This document shows positions 18,113-25,232 of a DNA stretch of 64,000 nt, piece after piece. Made by a program: the position numbers and the translations under genes. The DNA is taken from NCBI RefSeq assembly GCF_022227845.1, contig NZ_JAJNQN010000004.1, positions 1-64,000 on the forward strand, given 5' to 3'. This DNA comes from Ectothiorhodospira lacustris (GTDB lineage: Bacteria > Pseudomonadota > Gammaproteobacteria > Ectothiorhodospirales > Ectothiorhodospiraceae). Below the pieces are notes generated by a model, which saw only the letters and a list, made by a program, of their open reading frames with translations, searched no databases and was not told where the DNA came from. Position 1 is the first letter of the stretch, and each line of letters begins with the position of its first letter.

Positions 18113-19478
18113 ACTGTTCCCATAGTGTGTTCGGGGTGGAGCTTGAGGATGACGGAAACGATAGGGGCAGGGTCACGGTGACTCTCAGCCCGCCCAGGCC
18201 GGGGGAGGGGCCGTAAGTGATCCGGCCCTCATACTGGTCCACCACGTCCTGCACGATGCCCAGACCCAGGCCATGTCCGTCCCCCCGTTCGTCCAGGGGG
18301 CGGCCCGGGCGCCCCGGCAGCGGCATGTCCTCCGAGGGGATGCCGGGGCCATCGTCCTCAATGACCGCCCGTAGGGTGTGTTCACGGGTCGGGCTCACCG
18401 TCACCCGTACCCGGGAGGTTGCCCAGCGACAGGCGTTGTCCAGCAGATTGCCGAACATCTCCAGCATGTCTTCCCCATCCAGCGGCCAGGTGCCGGCGGT
18501 CACTTGCAGTTGCATCGTCACCCGATGTCGGTGGAGACGGTCCAGGGCCTCCACCAGGTCAGTCAGTTCCTTGCGGGCGTCAAAGCCGGCCCCGGGATGT
18601 CCCCGTCCGGCCAGACTGGCGCGGCGCATCTCCCGTTCCACGGTCTGGTGCATGGCATGCAGCTGTCGCCGGAGGGTCCCGGCGGTGTCTTCATCGCCCC
18701 GGGTCGAGAGTTCGTCCGCCAGTTGGGAGAGCACGGCCAGGGGGGTCTTCAGGGCATGGCTAACGTTGCCCAGCGCCCGGCGGCTGCGGGTCAGGCGCAG
18801 GCCGTGGTGACGGATGAGCCGGTTGACGGCCTCCAGCATGGGGGTGATCTCCCGGGGGGCGGGCAGGTTCACCGGCACCGCCTCGCCGGTCTCCAGCCGG
18901 CGGCAGGCGTCCACCGCCGCGTCCAGGGGGCGCAATGCGCGCTGGATCACCAGAAATTGCAGCAGCAGGGCCAGCCCCAGGGCCGCCAGGGTCATGGCCA
19001 TGAAGCGCCCTTCCAGTTCGTCCACGGCGGTCTGCATGGGCCCCAGTTCCTGGGCAACCGAGATCACCACGGCCTCGCCGTCGATGCGATAGCCGCGGCT
19101 GAGCATCAGCAAGGTCTGCCCCGCGGGTCCCTCCATGCGGGTGAGCCACTGCTCGCCTTCCGGTACCAGAGGCGATGTCAGGTCTTCGTCCCAGAGGGAG
19201 CGGGAGCGCACCACCGTGTGGGGGGACTGAATCCGGAAATAGTGCCCGGAGAGCGGGGTGCTGTAGATGATGCCCAGGGTGCGGTTGAAGGCGGCAGGCC
19301 CTTCCTCGCTGTCCAGCAGGTGTACGTACAGGGTATCGGCGTCATGTTCCAGCCGGTCCACCAGGTAGCCGTCCACCAGGACTCGGGACAAGGTCTTCAG
19401 ACCCAGCCCCTGGGCCGCCAGCAGGGCCAGCAGGCAGAGGGCGGCCAGCAGGCTCAAGCGGAATTTGAGGGAGTTCAT
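18090..19478 (-). CDS. membrane sensor histidine kinase (PhoQ/QseC-like)
   Basis: About 462 residues: TM1 (~5-28), a ~140-residue periplasmic sensor domain, TM2 (~165-185), a short HAMP-like linker, a dimerisation/phosphotransfer helix with the H-box VSHALKTPLAVLS, and a HATPase domain with N box (NLLDNACRW), DDGPGIP and GLGLGIV. The kinase is paired with the OmpR-like regulator. The ATG at 19476-19478 is chosen; a longer frame to 19523 would run through a terminator hairpin. The gene begins only 12 bases after that terminator's T-run, so it is either attenuated from the PepSY promoter or has its own start very close by. Confidence 0.9.
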   Translation of the reverse strand: MNSLKFRLSLLAALCLLALLAAQGLGLKTLSRVLVDGYLVDRLEHDADTLYVHLLDSEEGPAAFNRTLGIIYSTPLSGHYFRIQSPHTVVRSRSLWDEDLTSPLVPEGEQWLTRMEGPAGQTLLMLSRGYRIDGEAVVISVAQELGPMQTAVDELEGRFMAMTLAALGLALLLQFLVIQRALRPLDAAVDACRRLETGEAVPVNLPAPREITPMLEAVNRLIRHHGLRLTRSRRALGNVSHALKTPLAVLSQLADELSTRGDEDTAGTLRRQLHAMHQTVEREMRRASLAGRGHPGAGFDARKELTDLVEALDRLHRHRVTMQLQVTAGTWPLDGEDMLEMFGNLLDNACRWATSRVRVTVSPTREHTLRAVIEDDGPGIPSEDMPLPGRPGRPLDERGDGHGLGLGIVQDVVDQYEGRITYGPSPGLGGLRVTVTLPLSFPSSSSSTPNTLWEQFDENPDR

Positions 19479-19490
19479 TGCCTTGTGCTC

Positions 19491-19527
19491 AAAAAAACGG
19501 TGTGCCCGTCCATGGACGGGCACACCG
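19491..19527 (-). terminator. Rho-independent terminator after PepSY gene
   Basis: A perfect 30-bp palindrome (19498-19527, arms CGGTGTGCCCGTCCA and its complement) is followed on the minus strand by seven T residues (plus-strand A-run 19491-19497). It lies 50 bases downstream of the PepSY stop and just upstream of the kinase start. Confidence 0.85.
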
Positions 19528-19577
19528 GAACCGGGACAGCCGCCGGGACTTCAAGCGCCGCGTCCGGATCCTCCTGC

Positions 19578-19889
19578 TCAGCGGTCGCGTTCACGCTTGA
19601 TCAGACTGGCGTCGCTGGCGTTGAGATAGAGCTTGTGACGTACCCCGTCCGCGTCGAGGATCTTGAGTTCGTACACGTAACGGCCGTCTTCCCGTTCCAG
19701 TTCGGCCTCGATGAACTGCCCCGGCACGATCCCGGCGGCCTGCCTGAGCACCTCCTCCATGGGCATGATCTCCCCGGCGGCCCGCAGGCGCAGGATCTCG
19801 TTGTGTTCCATGCGGTCCCCGGCCGGACTCAGGCCGGGGGCGAGCAGTGCAAGGCACAGAAACGGTGTGGTCAATGATCGGATATGCAT
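19578..19889 (-). CDS. small periplasmic PepSY-like protein, first gene of sensor block
   Basis: A 103-residue exported protein with a signal peptide ending near ...LSPAGD and a PepSY-like domain (EILRLRAAGEIMPMEEVL helix, RYVYELKILDADG strands, NASDASLIK end). It is a paralogue of the 16268-16582 protein. Its promoter region carries an operator-like repeat at 19938-19955, 48 bases before the ATG, and a strong terminator follows it. PepSY proteins beside QseBC/PhoPQ-like kinases are common and may act as periplasmic modulators of the kinase; that role is inferred here. Confidence 0.82.
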   Translation of the reverse strand: MHIRSLTTPFLCLALLAPGLSPAGDRMEHNEILRLRAAGEIMPMEEVLRQAAGIVPGQFIEAELEREDGRYVYELKILDADGVRHKLYLNASDASLIKRERDR

Positions 19890-19937
19890 GGGCGTGCGCC
19901 TCTTGGTGTGGGTGTGGAGGGCAGTGTGCCACCGTAA

Positions 19938-19955
19938 GCTGAAACCAAGCTGAAT
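19938..19955 (-). promoter_or_regulatory. operator-like direct repeat upstream of PepSY gene
   Basis: The plus strand reads GCTGAAACCAAGCTGAAT, two GCTGAA half-sites with 11-bp period. It aligns base for base with the sites at 16175 and 17410 (shared GCTKAAWYCAMSCTKAAW), which supports one regulator acting on all three, including autoregulation of the sensor block. Confidence 0.6.
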
Positions 19956-20072
19956 TCGAGTTCACGATCTCGGTCATCAATACCCTTGACCCGTTTTCAA
20001 CAATTGCCGAAGTCGCGATTTGGTGTCAGATTGAAGGCCCGCTGCCGCGCAGTCCTTCAACGAGGGTAAGAC

Positions 20073-20813
20073 ATGAACGCCAGCAAGATATTGGACCAGT
20101 TGATTCGGCAGGCCGGTGGTCAGTCAGGCGGCGCTCGGCAAGGTGCGGGGGGCGTGGATCTCAAGGGTGTGCTGGATGGCCTGTCTCGTCAGCTGGGCGG
20201 CGGAGGGGGATCTGCCCGGCAGGGCGGCGGTCCGAGCCTGGATATGAAAAGCGTGCTGGGCGGTGGTGCACTGGGACTGCTGTTGGGTTCCAAGCGTGGC
20301 CGCAAGCTCGGTGGCAAAGCGCTGAAGTACGGCGCGCTTGCCGGTGTGGGCGCATTGGCCTGGAAGGCGTGGCAGAACACGCAAGGGTCAAATCAGGTCT
20401 CTCCCATAGGCGGAGAACCTGTGGAACGCCTGTCCGGTCCGGCGCGCGAGCATCGAAGCCTTGAACTCTTGCAGGCGATGATCATGGCGGCCCGTGCCGA
20501 CGGCCATATCGATGATCAGGAACGTGCGTTGATCACCGAACAGATCGATGCGTTAGGGGCGGATCAGGAACTTCACGCCTGGGTTGAGCGCCAGCTCTTA
20601 GTGCCGTTGGATGCCCGGGCGCTGGCGGCCCGGGTTGATTCACCCCAGGGGGCACGCGAGATGTATCTGGTCAGCGTGGCAATCGTGGATGAGCAAAATC
20701 CGATGGAGCGGGCCTGGCTCGATCAACTGGCTCAGGCTCTTGCATTGCCCAAGGATGTTGCCGATGAGCTGGAGCGGCTCGGGCGCGACCAAGTCACAGG
20801 GACATCCTACTGA
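20073..20813 (+). CDS. DUF533/TerB-like protein (YebE type)
   Basis: A 246-residue protein. The first ~60 residues are low-complexity Gly/Ser/Gln with two amphipathic segments, followed by a hydrophobic glycine-rich stretch (GGGALGLLLGSKRGRKLGGKALKYGALAGVGALAWKAW, described here by its two parts) that may insert in the membrane. Residues ~125-240 form a TerB-like helical bundle with the characteristic ARADGHIDDQERALI acidic loop. DUF533 proteins such as YebE are envelope-stress associated; the biochemical role is unknown. The gene is isolated; its 3' end abuts a pseudogene on the other strand. Confidence 0.85.
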   Translation: MNASKILDQLIRQAGGQSGGARQGAGGVDLKGVLDGLSRQLGGGGGSARQGGGPSLDMKSVLGGGALGLLLGSKRGRKLGGKALKYGALAGVGALAWKAWQNTQGSNQVSPIGGEPVERLSGPAREHRSLELLQAMIMAARADGHIDDQERALITEQIDALGADQELHAWVERQLLVPLDARALAARVDSPQGAREMYLVSVAIVDEQNPMERAWLDQLAQALALPKDVADELERLGRDQVTGTSY

Positions 20814-21030
20814 TGATCAGGCGGGTGAGCATGCGGCGGGTACCTTCCTCGCGCCCTTGTTCAAGGCCCTCCTGTCGCCAGTGTTTGGGCCACGTCTTGA
20901 TCCGCTCAGCCAACATGGTGTGCCTCGTGCGGTTCCTGTAAATCGTTCAGTTCGGGCAACTCCACGTCGGGTGCCCGGTGGGGGAGGAGTACGCGCCGTA
21001 TCCAGACCATGAAGGCCCGGCCGGTGCTTC
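20794..21030 (-). pseudogene. remnant of Rpn/transposase_31-type PD-(D/E)XK protein, C-terminal part
   Basis: On the minus strand two adjoining frames together read like the C-terminus of Rpn (recombination-promoting nuclease, transposase_31) proteins. The upstream frame (about 21030-20917) gives VWIRRVLLPHRAP and LPELNDLQEP. After a one-base shift near 20917 the next frame gives MLAERIKTWPKHW followed by QEGLEQGREEG and ends at 20794. The W-x-x-x-W then charged Q/E/G-rich helix is the typical family tail. The N-terminal nuclease domain is not recognisable, so this is a frameshifted fragment. Its last codons overlap the end of the DUF533 gene on the opposite strand. Confidence 0.65.
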
Positions 21031-21100
21031 GACGGCAGGCTGCATATCCGACGGCAACCTGTTTCTTCCAGCCGAGCTGGAACCTCCGGGTAGTGGCAGA

Positions 21101-21187
21101 TCAGTCTTTGCGCTTTGGGCAATCCTTGCAGTGCTTGCGCTCTTTGTATTTCTTGCAACATTTGGTTTTTTTGTTTTTTTTTGACAT
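21101..21187 (-). CDS. 28-residue Cys/Lys-rich small ORF
   Basis: An ATG at 21185-21187 opens a 28-codon frame ending at 21101. The product is strongly basic, begins MSKKNKKTK and has four Cys at positions 10, 11, 20 and 23 (CC-x8-C-x2-C) with a Tyr and CPKRKD at the end. The spacing suggests a tiny metal-binding knuckle. It lies 58 bases downstream of the membrane GGDEF gene on the same strand. There is no obvious ribosome site, and it sits in a decayed zone, so it may be a fragment or a chance frame; the paired Cys pattern is what argues for a real peptide. Confidence 0.4.
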   Translation of the reverse strand: MSKKNKKTKCCKKYKERKHCKDCPKRKD

Positions 21188-21245
21188 CAGGGCGGCTGTC
21201 GCGAGGTTGGGTCGTGGTGGATGTCGGTAACCGGTTCAATGCAGA

Positions 21246-22322
21246 TCAGACGAAGTTAGCCGATACGACCACTGACGTCGGCTTGCTCGACCCCGTTTCT
21301 TCATCGATGCAGATGCGATCCCGGCCCGCAGACTTCGCGGCGTACAGGGCGCGGTCGGCGCGCGACAACCATTCGCCTGGATCGGTGGCAGCGTTGAGCC
21401 CGGCTGCGCCGATGGACACGGTCACCATCCCGTCGGGTCCGCGCAGCCGTTCGTGAATCGCTTCTTGCAACTTCTCGAGGGCGGGTGCAATCCCTTCTGG
21501 TGGAGTGCCTGGCATGACCAGAACGAATTCTTCACCGCCATACCGGTAGAAGCTGTCGCAGGCTCGCACCGTATCTACTACGATCCTCGCGAGGTCAACC
21601 AGCACTTTGTCGCCCGCATCGTGGCCGTGGCGGTCGTTCACTTTCTTGAAGTGATCCAGGTCGATAAGTGCCAGGGCCGACGGCTCACCGCTGATCCTGG
21701 TGGCTTCTACGCGTGCGGTGATCTCGCGGCGAAGGGCGCGGCGGTTGCCGGCCCCGGTCAGCGGATCATGGTTGGCGATGACGTCGAGTTGGCGATGCTG
21801 GCGTGAGGTTTGCCAGGCAAAACCGAGGGAGAACACCGCGACCTGCACCGCGACAGCGATGTACGTGAACTGTTCAACACGGTGGGCGAACACCTCCTGC
21901 GTGCTGCCGACGGCACCGATAACCAACAATGAGAGCGCAACGCTCATACTCCTGCTGGCCATCAGGAAGATGCCGATCATCAGCGAGAACGACCACAAGT
22001 AGGACATTCCCATGACAAGGATCATGAACAGCGCACCGGTCGCAAGCACTATCGCAATCAGGTTGCCTGCCAGCACGGTGCGCCCGGTTTTCCAGGCATA
22101 GGCAAGGTTCCCCAGCATCGCCGCGACAAGCAGGCCATCAATCAACCCCACGATGACTTCGCCCTGAACCAGGCGGTAGATGGCGAACGGTGTTAAGGCC
22201 AGGGATGCAACGATGCTGAATATGCTCAGAATCAGCAAGTGGGTGTTGGACTTCAGTCGCTCGAGCGCACATGCACCGAGAGAGGTACCAGTTCCGATCC
22301 CTTTGGTATTTTCTTTGGTCAC
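21246..22322 (-). CDS. membrane-bound GGDEF diguanylate cyclase
   Basis: About 358 residues. Residues ~30-185 form five to six transmembrane helices without a named sensor motif (MASE-like arrangement). A GGDEF domain follows: DPLTGAGNRR, IDLDHFKKVNDRHGHDAGD, active site YGGEEF, and an RACD I-site exactly five residues before it, so a product-inhibited, active c-di-GMP synthase is expected at the inner membrane. A GTG at 22320-22322 (before TKENTKG) is preferred. A longer frame to the GTG at 22401-22403 overlaps the remnant of a toxin gene read in another frame, so its extra 27 codons look accidental. Confidence 0.87.
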   Translation of the reverse strand: MTKENTKGIGTGTSLGACALERLKSNTHLLILSIFSIVASLALTPFAIYRLVQGEVIVGLIDGLLVAAMLGNLAYAWKTGRTVLAGNLIAIVLATGALFMILVMGMSYLWSFSLMIGIFLMASRSMSVALSLLVIGAVGSTQEVFAHRVEQFTYIAVAVQVAVFSLGFAWQTSRQHRQLDVIANHDPLTGAGNRRALRREITARVEATRISGEPSALALIDLDHFKKVNDRHGHDAGDKVLVDLARIVVDTVRACDSFYRYGGEEFVLVMPGTPPEGIAPALEKLQEAIHERLRGPDGMVTVSIGAAGLNAATDPGEWLSRADRALYAAKSAGRDRICIDEETGSSKPTSVVVSANFV

Positions 22323-22365
22323 GGCGTCATTCTCGCGCGATTCGGTCGCCTGAGCAGGAGGATCC

Positions 22366-22620
22366 TCAGTGGTCGTCCTGATAGTCGACCAGGATCGTAT
22401 CACCGTTATCGAACTTGAAGGTCAGCCGCCACTTGCAATTGACCGAAACAGACCAATGCTCCGACGGGCTGCCCCTCAGTAGGTGCAGAGACCAGCCCGG
22501 TAGATTCATGTCCGCCGGCCGGATTCAGCACGGCGAGTTGATGCGACCCCCAAAGGTTTTCCGAGGCGGTTCGTTTTGGATAGGGCCGGCATGGGGCAAG
22601 TACCGATAGTGGCGGCGATC
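22366..22620 (-). pseudogene. frameshifted HigB/RelE-type toxin remnant
   Basis: One minus-strand frame ending at 22366 reads DMNLPGWSLHLLRG, then EHWSVSV, then WRLTFKFDNGDTILVDYQDDH, matching the C-terminal two thirds of HigB-1/RelE toxins (family pattern NLPG, LKG, W-V-x-V, NWR-x-x-F-x-F and a D-V-D-Y-x-D-Y-H end). Just upstream the matching residues (LAVLNPA) are in a different frame, and a stop interrupts the toxin frame, so the gene is broken. The N-terminal part beyond about 22620 is only faintly recognisable. No HigA antitoxin gene follows; the GGDEF gene occupies that position. Confidence 0.65.
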
Positions 22621-22762
22621 CCGAACGCAGCCGTTGGGTGAAGACGTTGGTGTAGGCCCCTCCAAATCCTTGATCGTCCGTTGTAGCGGATGCGTCGGCG
22701 CTTTTCCCAACCATGGTGTTTTCGGGCCGTTGCACCACTTGGTGAGTCAACGGGCCAGAGAT

Positions 22763-22997
22763 GTTCTGAACAGGTTATTCCCGCGCAAGTGGGAATCCAG
22801 TGCAGACTGAAAAGCCCTGGACTCCCGCTTTCGCGGGAGTGACGGAAAGGGAGGGCGGGAGTGAAGGGAAAGGAGGGAGTGATGGAAAGGAGGGAGTGAT
22901 GGAAAGGAGGGAGTGATGGAAAGGAGGGAGTGATGGAAAGGGAGGGCGGGAGTGAAAGATAGCGGGGCGGAGTGACGGAAAGAGGATTTTTCAGAGC
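22763..22997. repeat. palindromic intergenic repeat element, copy 2, expanded
   Basis: The same element as 16667-16797, inverted. It runs from GTTCTGAA (22763) to TTTTTCAGAGC (ending 22997). The two palindromes are intact here: ATTCCCGC/GTGGGAAT at 22777-22796 and ACTCCCGC/GCGGGAGT at 22821-22840, with the shared CTGGA and AGACTGAAAAGCCC spacer between. Between the second palindrome and the right end an array of GAGTGA-containing units has been inserted or amplified. Confidence 0.75.
22837..22986. repeat. 17-bp tandem repeat array inside the palindromic element
   Basis: GAGTGA starts occur at 22837, 22859, 22877, 22894, 22911, 22928, 22950 and 22970. The four central units are identical and 17 bp apart (GAGTGATGGAAAGGAGG); the outer units are diverged with 18-22 bp spacing. 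The unit resembles the sequence next to the palindrome (GAGTGACGGAAAGG), so it probably arose by slippage from the element's own end. The remaining 22998-23214 interval holds no gene I can see. Confidence 0.85.
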
Positions 22998-23214
22998 TTC
23001 CTCGGTGTGTTTCTACCGCTGGACGAGGTGAGTGGTGTGGGTGCTTTTTCTGGTGCTGAGGGTGCGAGAGGTCGTTTAAGTCCGTTCAGCCACATGCCTG
23101 AAACCGCCGATTCCGCTAGGATATCGGTGACAACTCCGCTCCTGCCCGTCGATGGCGGGCTTTGGCCGGGGGTTCCCAGCCTTCCAGTTCAGCTCATATG
23201 GTCGTCCTTACATC

Positions 23215-23754
23215 ATGAATATGCTTGTCAAACCCCTGGTCATTGTCGGCCTGCTTGCCCTTGGTGGCTGGTATTACTACGCGCCTTACTACACCGTGTC
23301 CCAGATGCAGGCAGCAGTGGAATCCCGGGATACCGATAAGCTGGCCCGCCACGTGGATTTCCCGGCCCTGCGGGAAGACGTGCGTCAGAGCCTCAATGAG
23401 GTCCTGGCCCAGGAACTGGCGGATTTTCGCCGGGATAACCCCTTCGGGGGGCTCGGCGTGGCCGTGGCGGGGGCGTTGCTCAAGCCGCTGGTGGATGCCG
23501 TGGTTTCTCCCGCCGGGGTATTCACCATTATGGAGGGGTATATCCCCGAGCCCGATGGCCGCGGCATGAGCTTTACTGCCCAGGGAGAAACCCGGACCCG
23601 CATGGGGTATGCGGGTCTGGACCGCTTCGTGGTCACCATCGAAAGTGAGCGTGACCCCGTTCAGCAGGTGGATCTGATCCTGCATCGACAGGGGAATTTT
23701 TCGTGGAAACTGGCCTCCCTGGGCCTCCCCTGGGCTTCCGGGGTCCGGCCCTAG
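23215..23754 (+). CDS. DUF2939 family protein
   Basis: About 179 residues: one N-terminal transmembrane anchor (LVKPLVIVGLLALGGWYYY) and a periplasmic domain with the DUF2939 pattern (YYTVSQMQAAVESRD, LARHVDFPALREDV). The ATG at 23215 is used; a frame extending to 23152 adds 21 residues without family resemblance. The function of the family is unknown. It converges on gltA, with 14 bases between their stop codons. Confidence 0.85.
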   Translation: MNMLVKPLVIVGLLALGGWYYYAPYYTVSQMQAAVESRDTDKLARHVDFPALREDVRQSLNEVLAQELADFRRDNPFGGLGVAVAGALLKPLVDAVVSPAGVFTIMEGYIPEPDGRGMSFTAQGETRTRMGYAGLDRFVVTIESERDPVQQVDLILHRQGNFSWKLASLGLPWASGVRP

Positions 23755-23768
23755 GGGACGGGCCGGCC

Positions 23769-25091
23769 TCACTCCGCCCTGTTGCGCTCCTCCATGGGCA
23801 GATAATGGGCGTCGGTGGTCCCCGTATAGATCTGCCGCGGCCGTGCAATGCGGCTGACCGGGGCCTGGTGCTGTTCCCACCAGTGGGCGATCCAGCCGGG
23901 CAACCGGCCGATGGCGAAGATCACCGTGAACATGTTGGTGGGAATGCCCATGGCCCGCAGGATGATGCCGCTGTAGAAATCCACGTTGGGATAGAGCTTG
24001 CGATCCGCGAAGTAGGGGTCCGACAGGGCGATCTCCTCCAGCCGGCGGGCGATGTCCAGCAGGGGGTCGTTGCGGTTGAGCACCGGCACCAGTTCCTGGG
24101 CGATCTTCTGCAGCATCTGGGCGCGGGGATCGAAGTTCTTGTAGACCCGGTGACCAAAGCCCATCAGGCGGACCTTGCTGTCCTTGTCCTTGGCCAGCTT
24201 CACGTATTCCTCCGGTGTGATGTTGCCCCGGTGGATCTGATCCAGCATGTTGAGTACTTCCACGTTGGCACCGCCGTGCAGCGGCCCCCACAGGGCGCAG
24301 ACACCGGCGGCACAGGAGGCGAACAGATTGGCGCCGCTGGAACCCACCATGCGCACGGTGGAGGTAGAGCAGTTCTGTTCGTGGTCCGCGTGCAGGATCA
24401 GGATCAGGTTCAGGGCCTTGCTGACGATCTCCGGACAGACGTACTGCTCGTAGGGCTGGGAGAACATCATGTGCAGGAAGTTGGGCACGTACCGCATCGC
24501 CGGATGGGGGTACATGTAAGGCAGGCCCTTGGAATGCCGGTAGGCGTAGGCCGCGACGGTGCGTACCTTGCTGATGAGGCGGGCCGAGGCCTGACGGAAC
24601 TGCTGCTCGTCTTCGAGTTCGTGCAGTTCCGGATAGAAGCAGGAGAGGGCATTGATCATGGCGGACAGGATGGCCATGGGCGGCGCGGCCCGGGGGAAAC
24701 CCTGGAAGTGATATTTCATGCCTTCATCGATGTTGGCGAAGCGGGTCAGATCCGCCGAGAAGGAGGCGTATTCCTCGGCCGTGGGCAAGGTGCCGTTGAT
24801 CAGCAACATGGCCACTTCGATGAAGGAGGGGCTGTCTGCAAACTCCTCGATGGGGATGCCCCGGTAACGCAGGATGCCCTGGTCACCGTCGATGAAGGTG
24901 ATGCCGCTCTCGCAGCTGCCGGTATTGCCGTAGCCCGGGTCCAGGGTGATGTGGTTGGTCTGGCTGCGCAGGTTGGAGATATCAATGGCGCGCTCGCCCT
25001 CGCTGCCCTCCACCACAGGGAGGCTGAGGGTCTGCCCGTCCAGGGTCAGGGTGGCGTTGCCTCGGGACGTGGATGGGTTCGGATTGGTCAT
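23769..25091 (-). CDS. gltA: citrate synthase, hexameric (type II) form
   Basis: A 440-residue enzyme condensing acetyl-CoA and oxaloacetate to citrate at the entry to the TCA cycle. All catalytic motifs are present: WGPLHGGAN (first His), MGFGHRVYKNFDPRA (second His) and PNVDFYSGIIL (Asp). The N-terminal ~60-residue beta domain (LTLDGQTLSLPVVEGSEG) marks the NADH-sensitive Gram-negative type. GGAGG lies seven bases before the ATG at 25089-25091; the frame is open ten codons further, but the ribosome site decides the start. The gene stands alone. Acetyl-CoA from the PFOR encoded at 46.7 kb would feed it in the oxidative direction. Confidence 0.96.
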   Translation of the reverse strand: MTNPNPSTSRGNATLTLDGQTLSLPVVEGSEGERAIDISNLRSQTNHITLDPGYGNTGSCESGITFIDGDQGILRYRGIPIEEFADSPSFIEVAMLLINGTLPTAEEYASFSADLTRFANIDEGMKYHFQGFPRAAPPMAILSAMINALSCFYPELHELEDEQQFRQASARLISKVRTVAAYAYRHSKGLPYMYPHPAMRYVPNFLHMMFSQPYEQYVCPEIVSKALNLILILHADHEQNCSTSTVRMVGSSGANLFASCAAGVCALWGPLHGGANVEVLNMLDQIHRGNITPEEYVKLAKDKDSKVRLMGFGHRVYKNFDPRAQMLQKIAQELVPVLNRNDPLLDIARRLEEIALSDPYFADRKLYPNVDFYSGIILRAMGIPTNMFTVIFAIGRLPGWIAHWWEQHQAPVSRIARPRQIYTGTTDAHYLPMEERNRAE

Positions 25092-25232
25092 GGAAGGACC
25101 TCCAGGGCGGGTGGGGGACAAAGTGACGGTTGGGCCGTAAGAGACTCAAGATATTCAATGCGGGCATCACTCTGCAATGGGCAAGCAGGTGCACCCCGAT
25201 CGGATGCATGGCTTGAAGCGCTGATCGGGCAC

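Noticed and set aside
22406-22750. A 114-codon minus-strand frame across the toxin remnant
   Set aside because: Only its LAVLNPA portion matches the toxin family; the rest is out of frame with the recognisable HigB residues, so it is not an intact gene.
22837-22986. Regular repeats considered as a CRISPR array
   Set aside because: Units are 17 bp and directly abutting, with no unique spacers and no cas genes.
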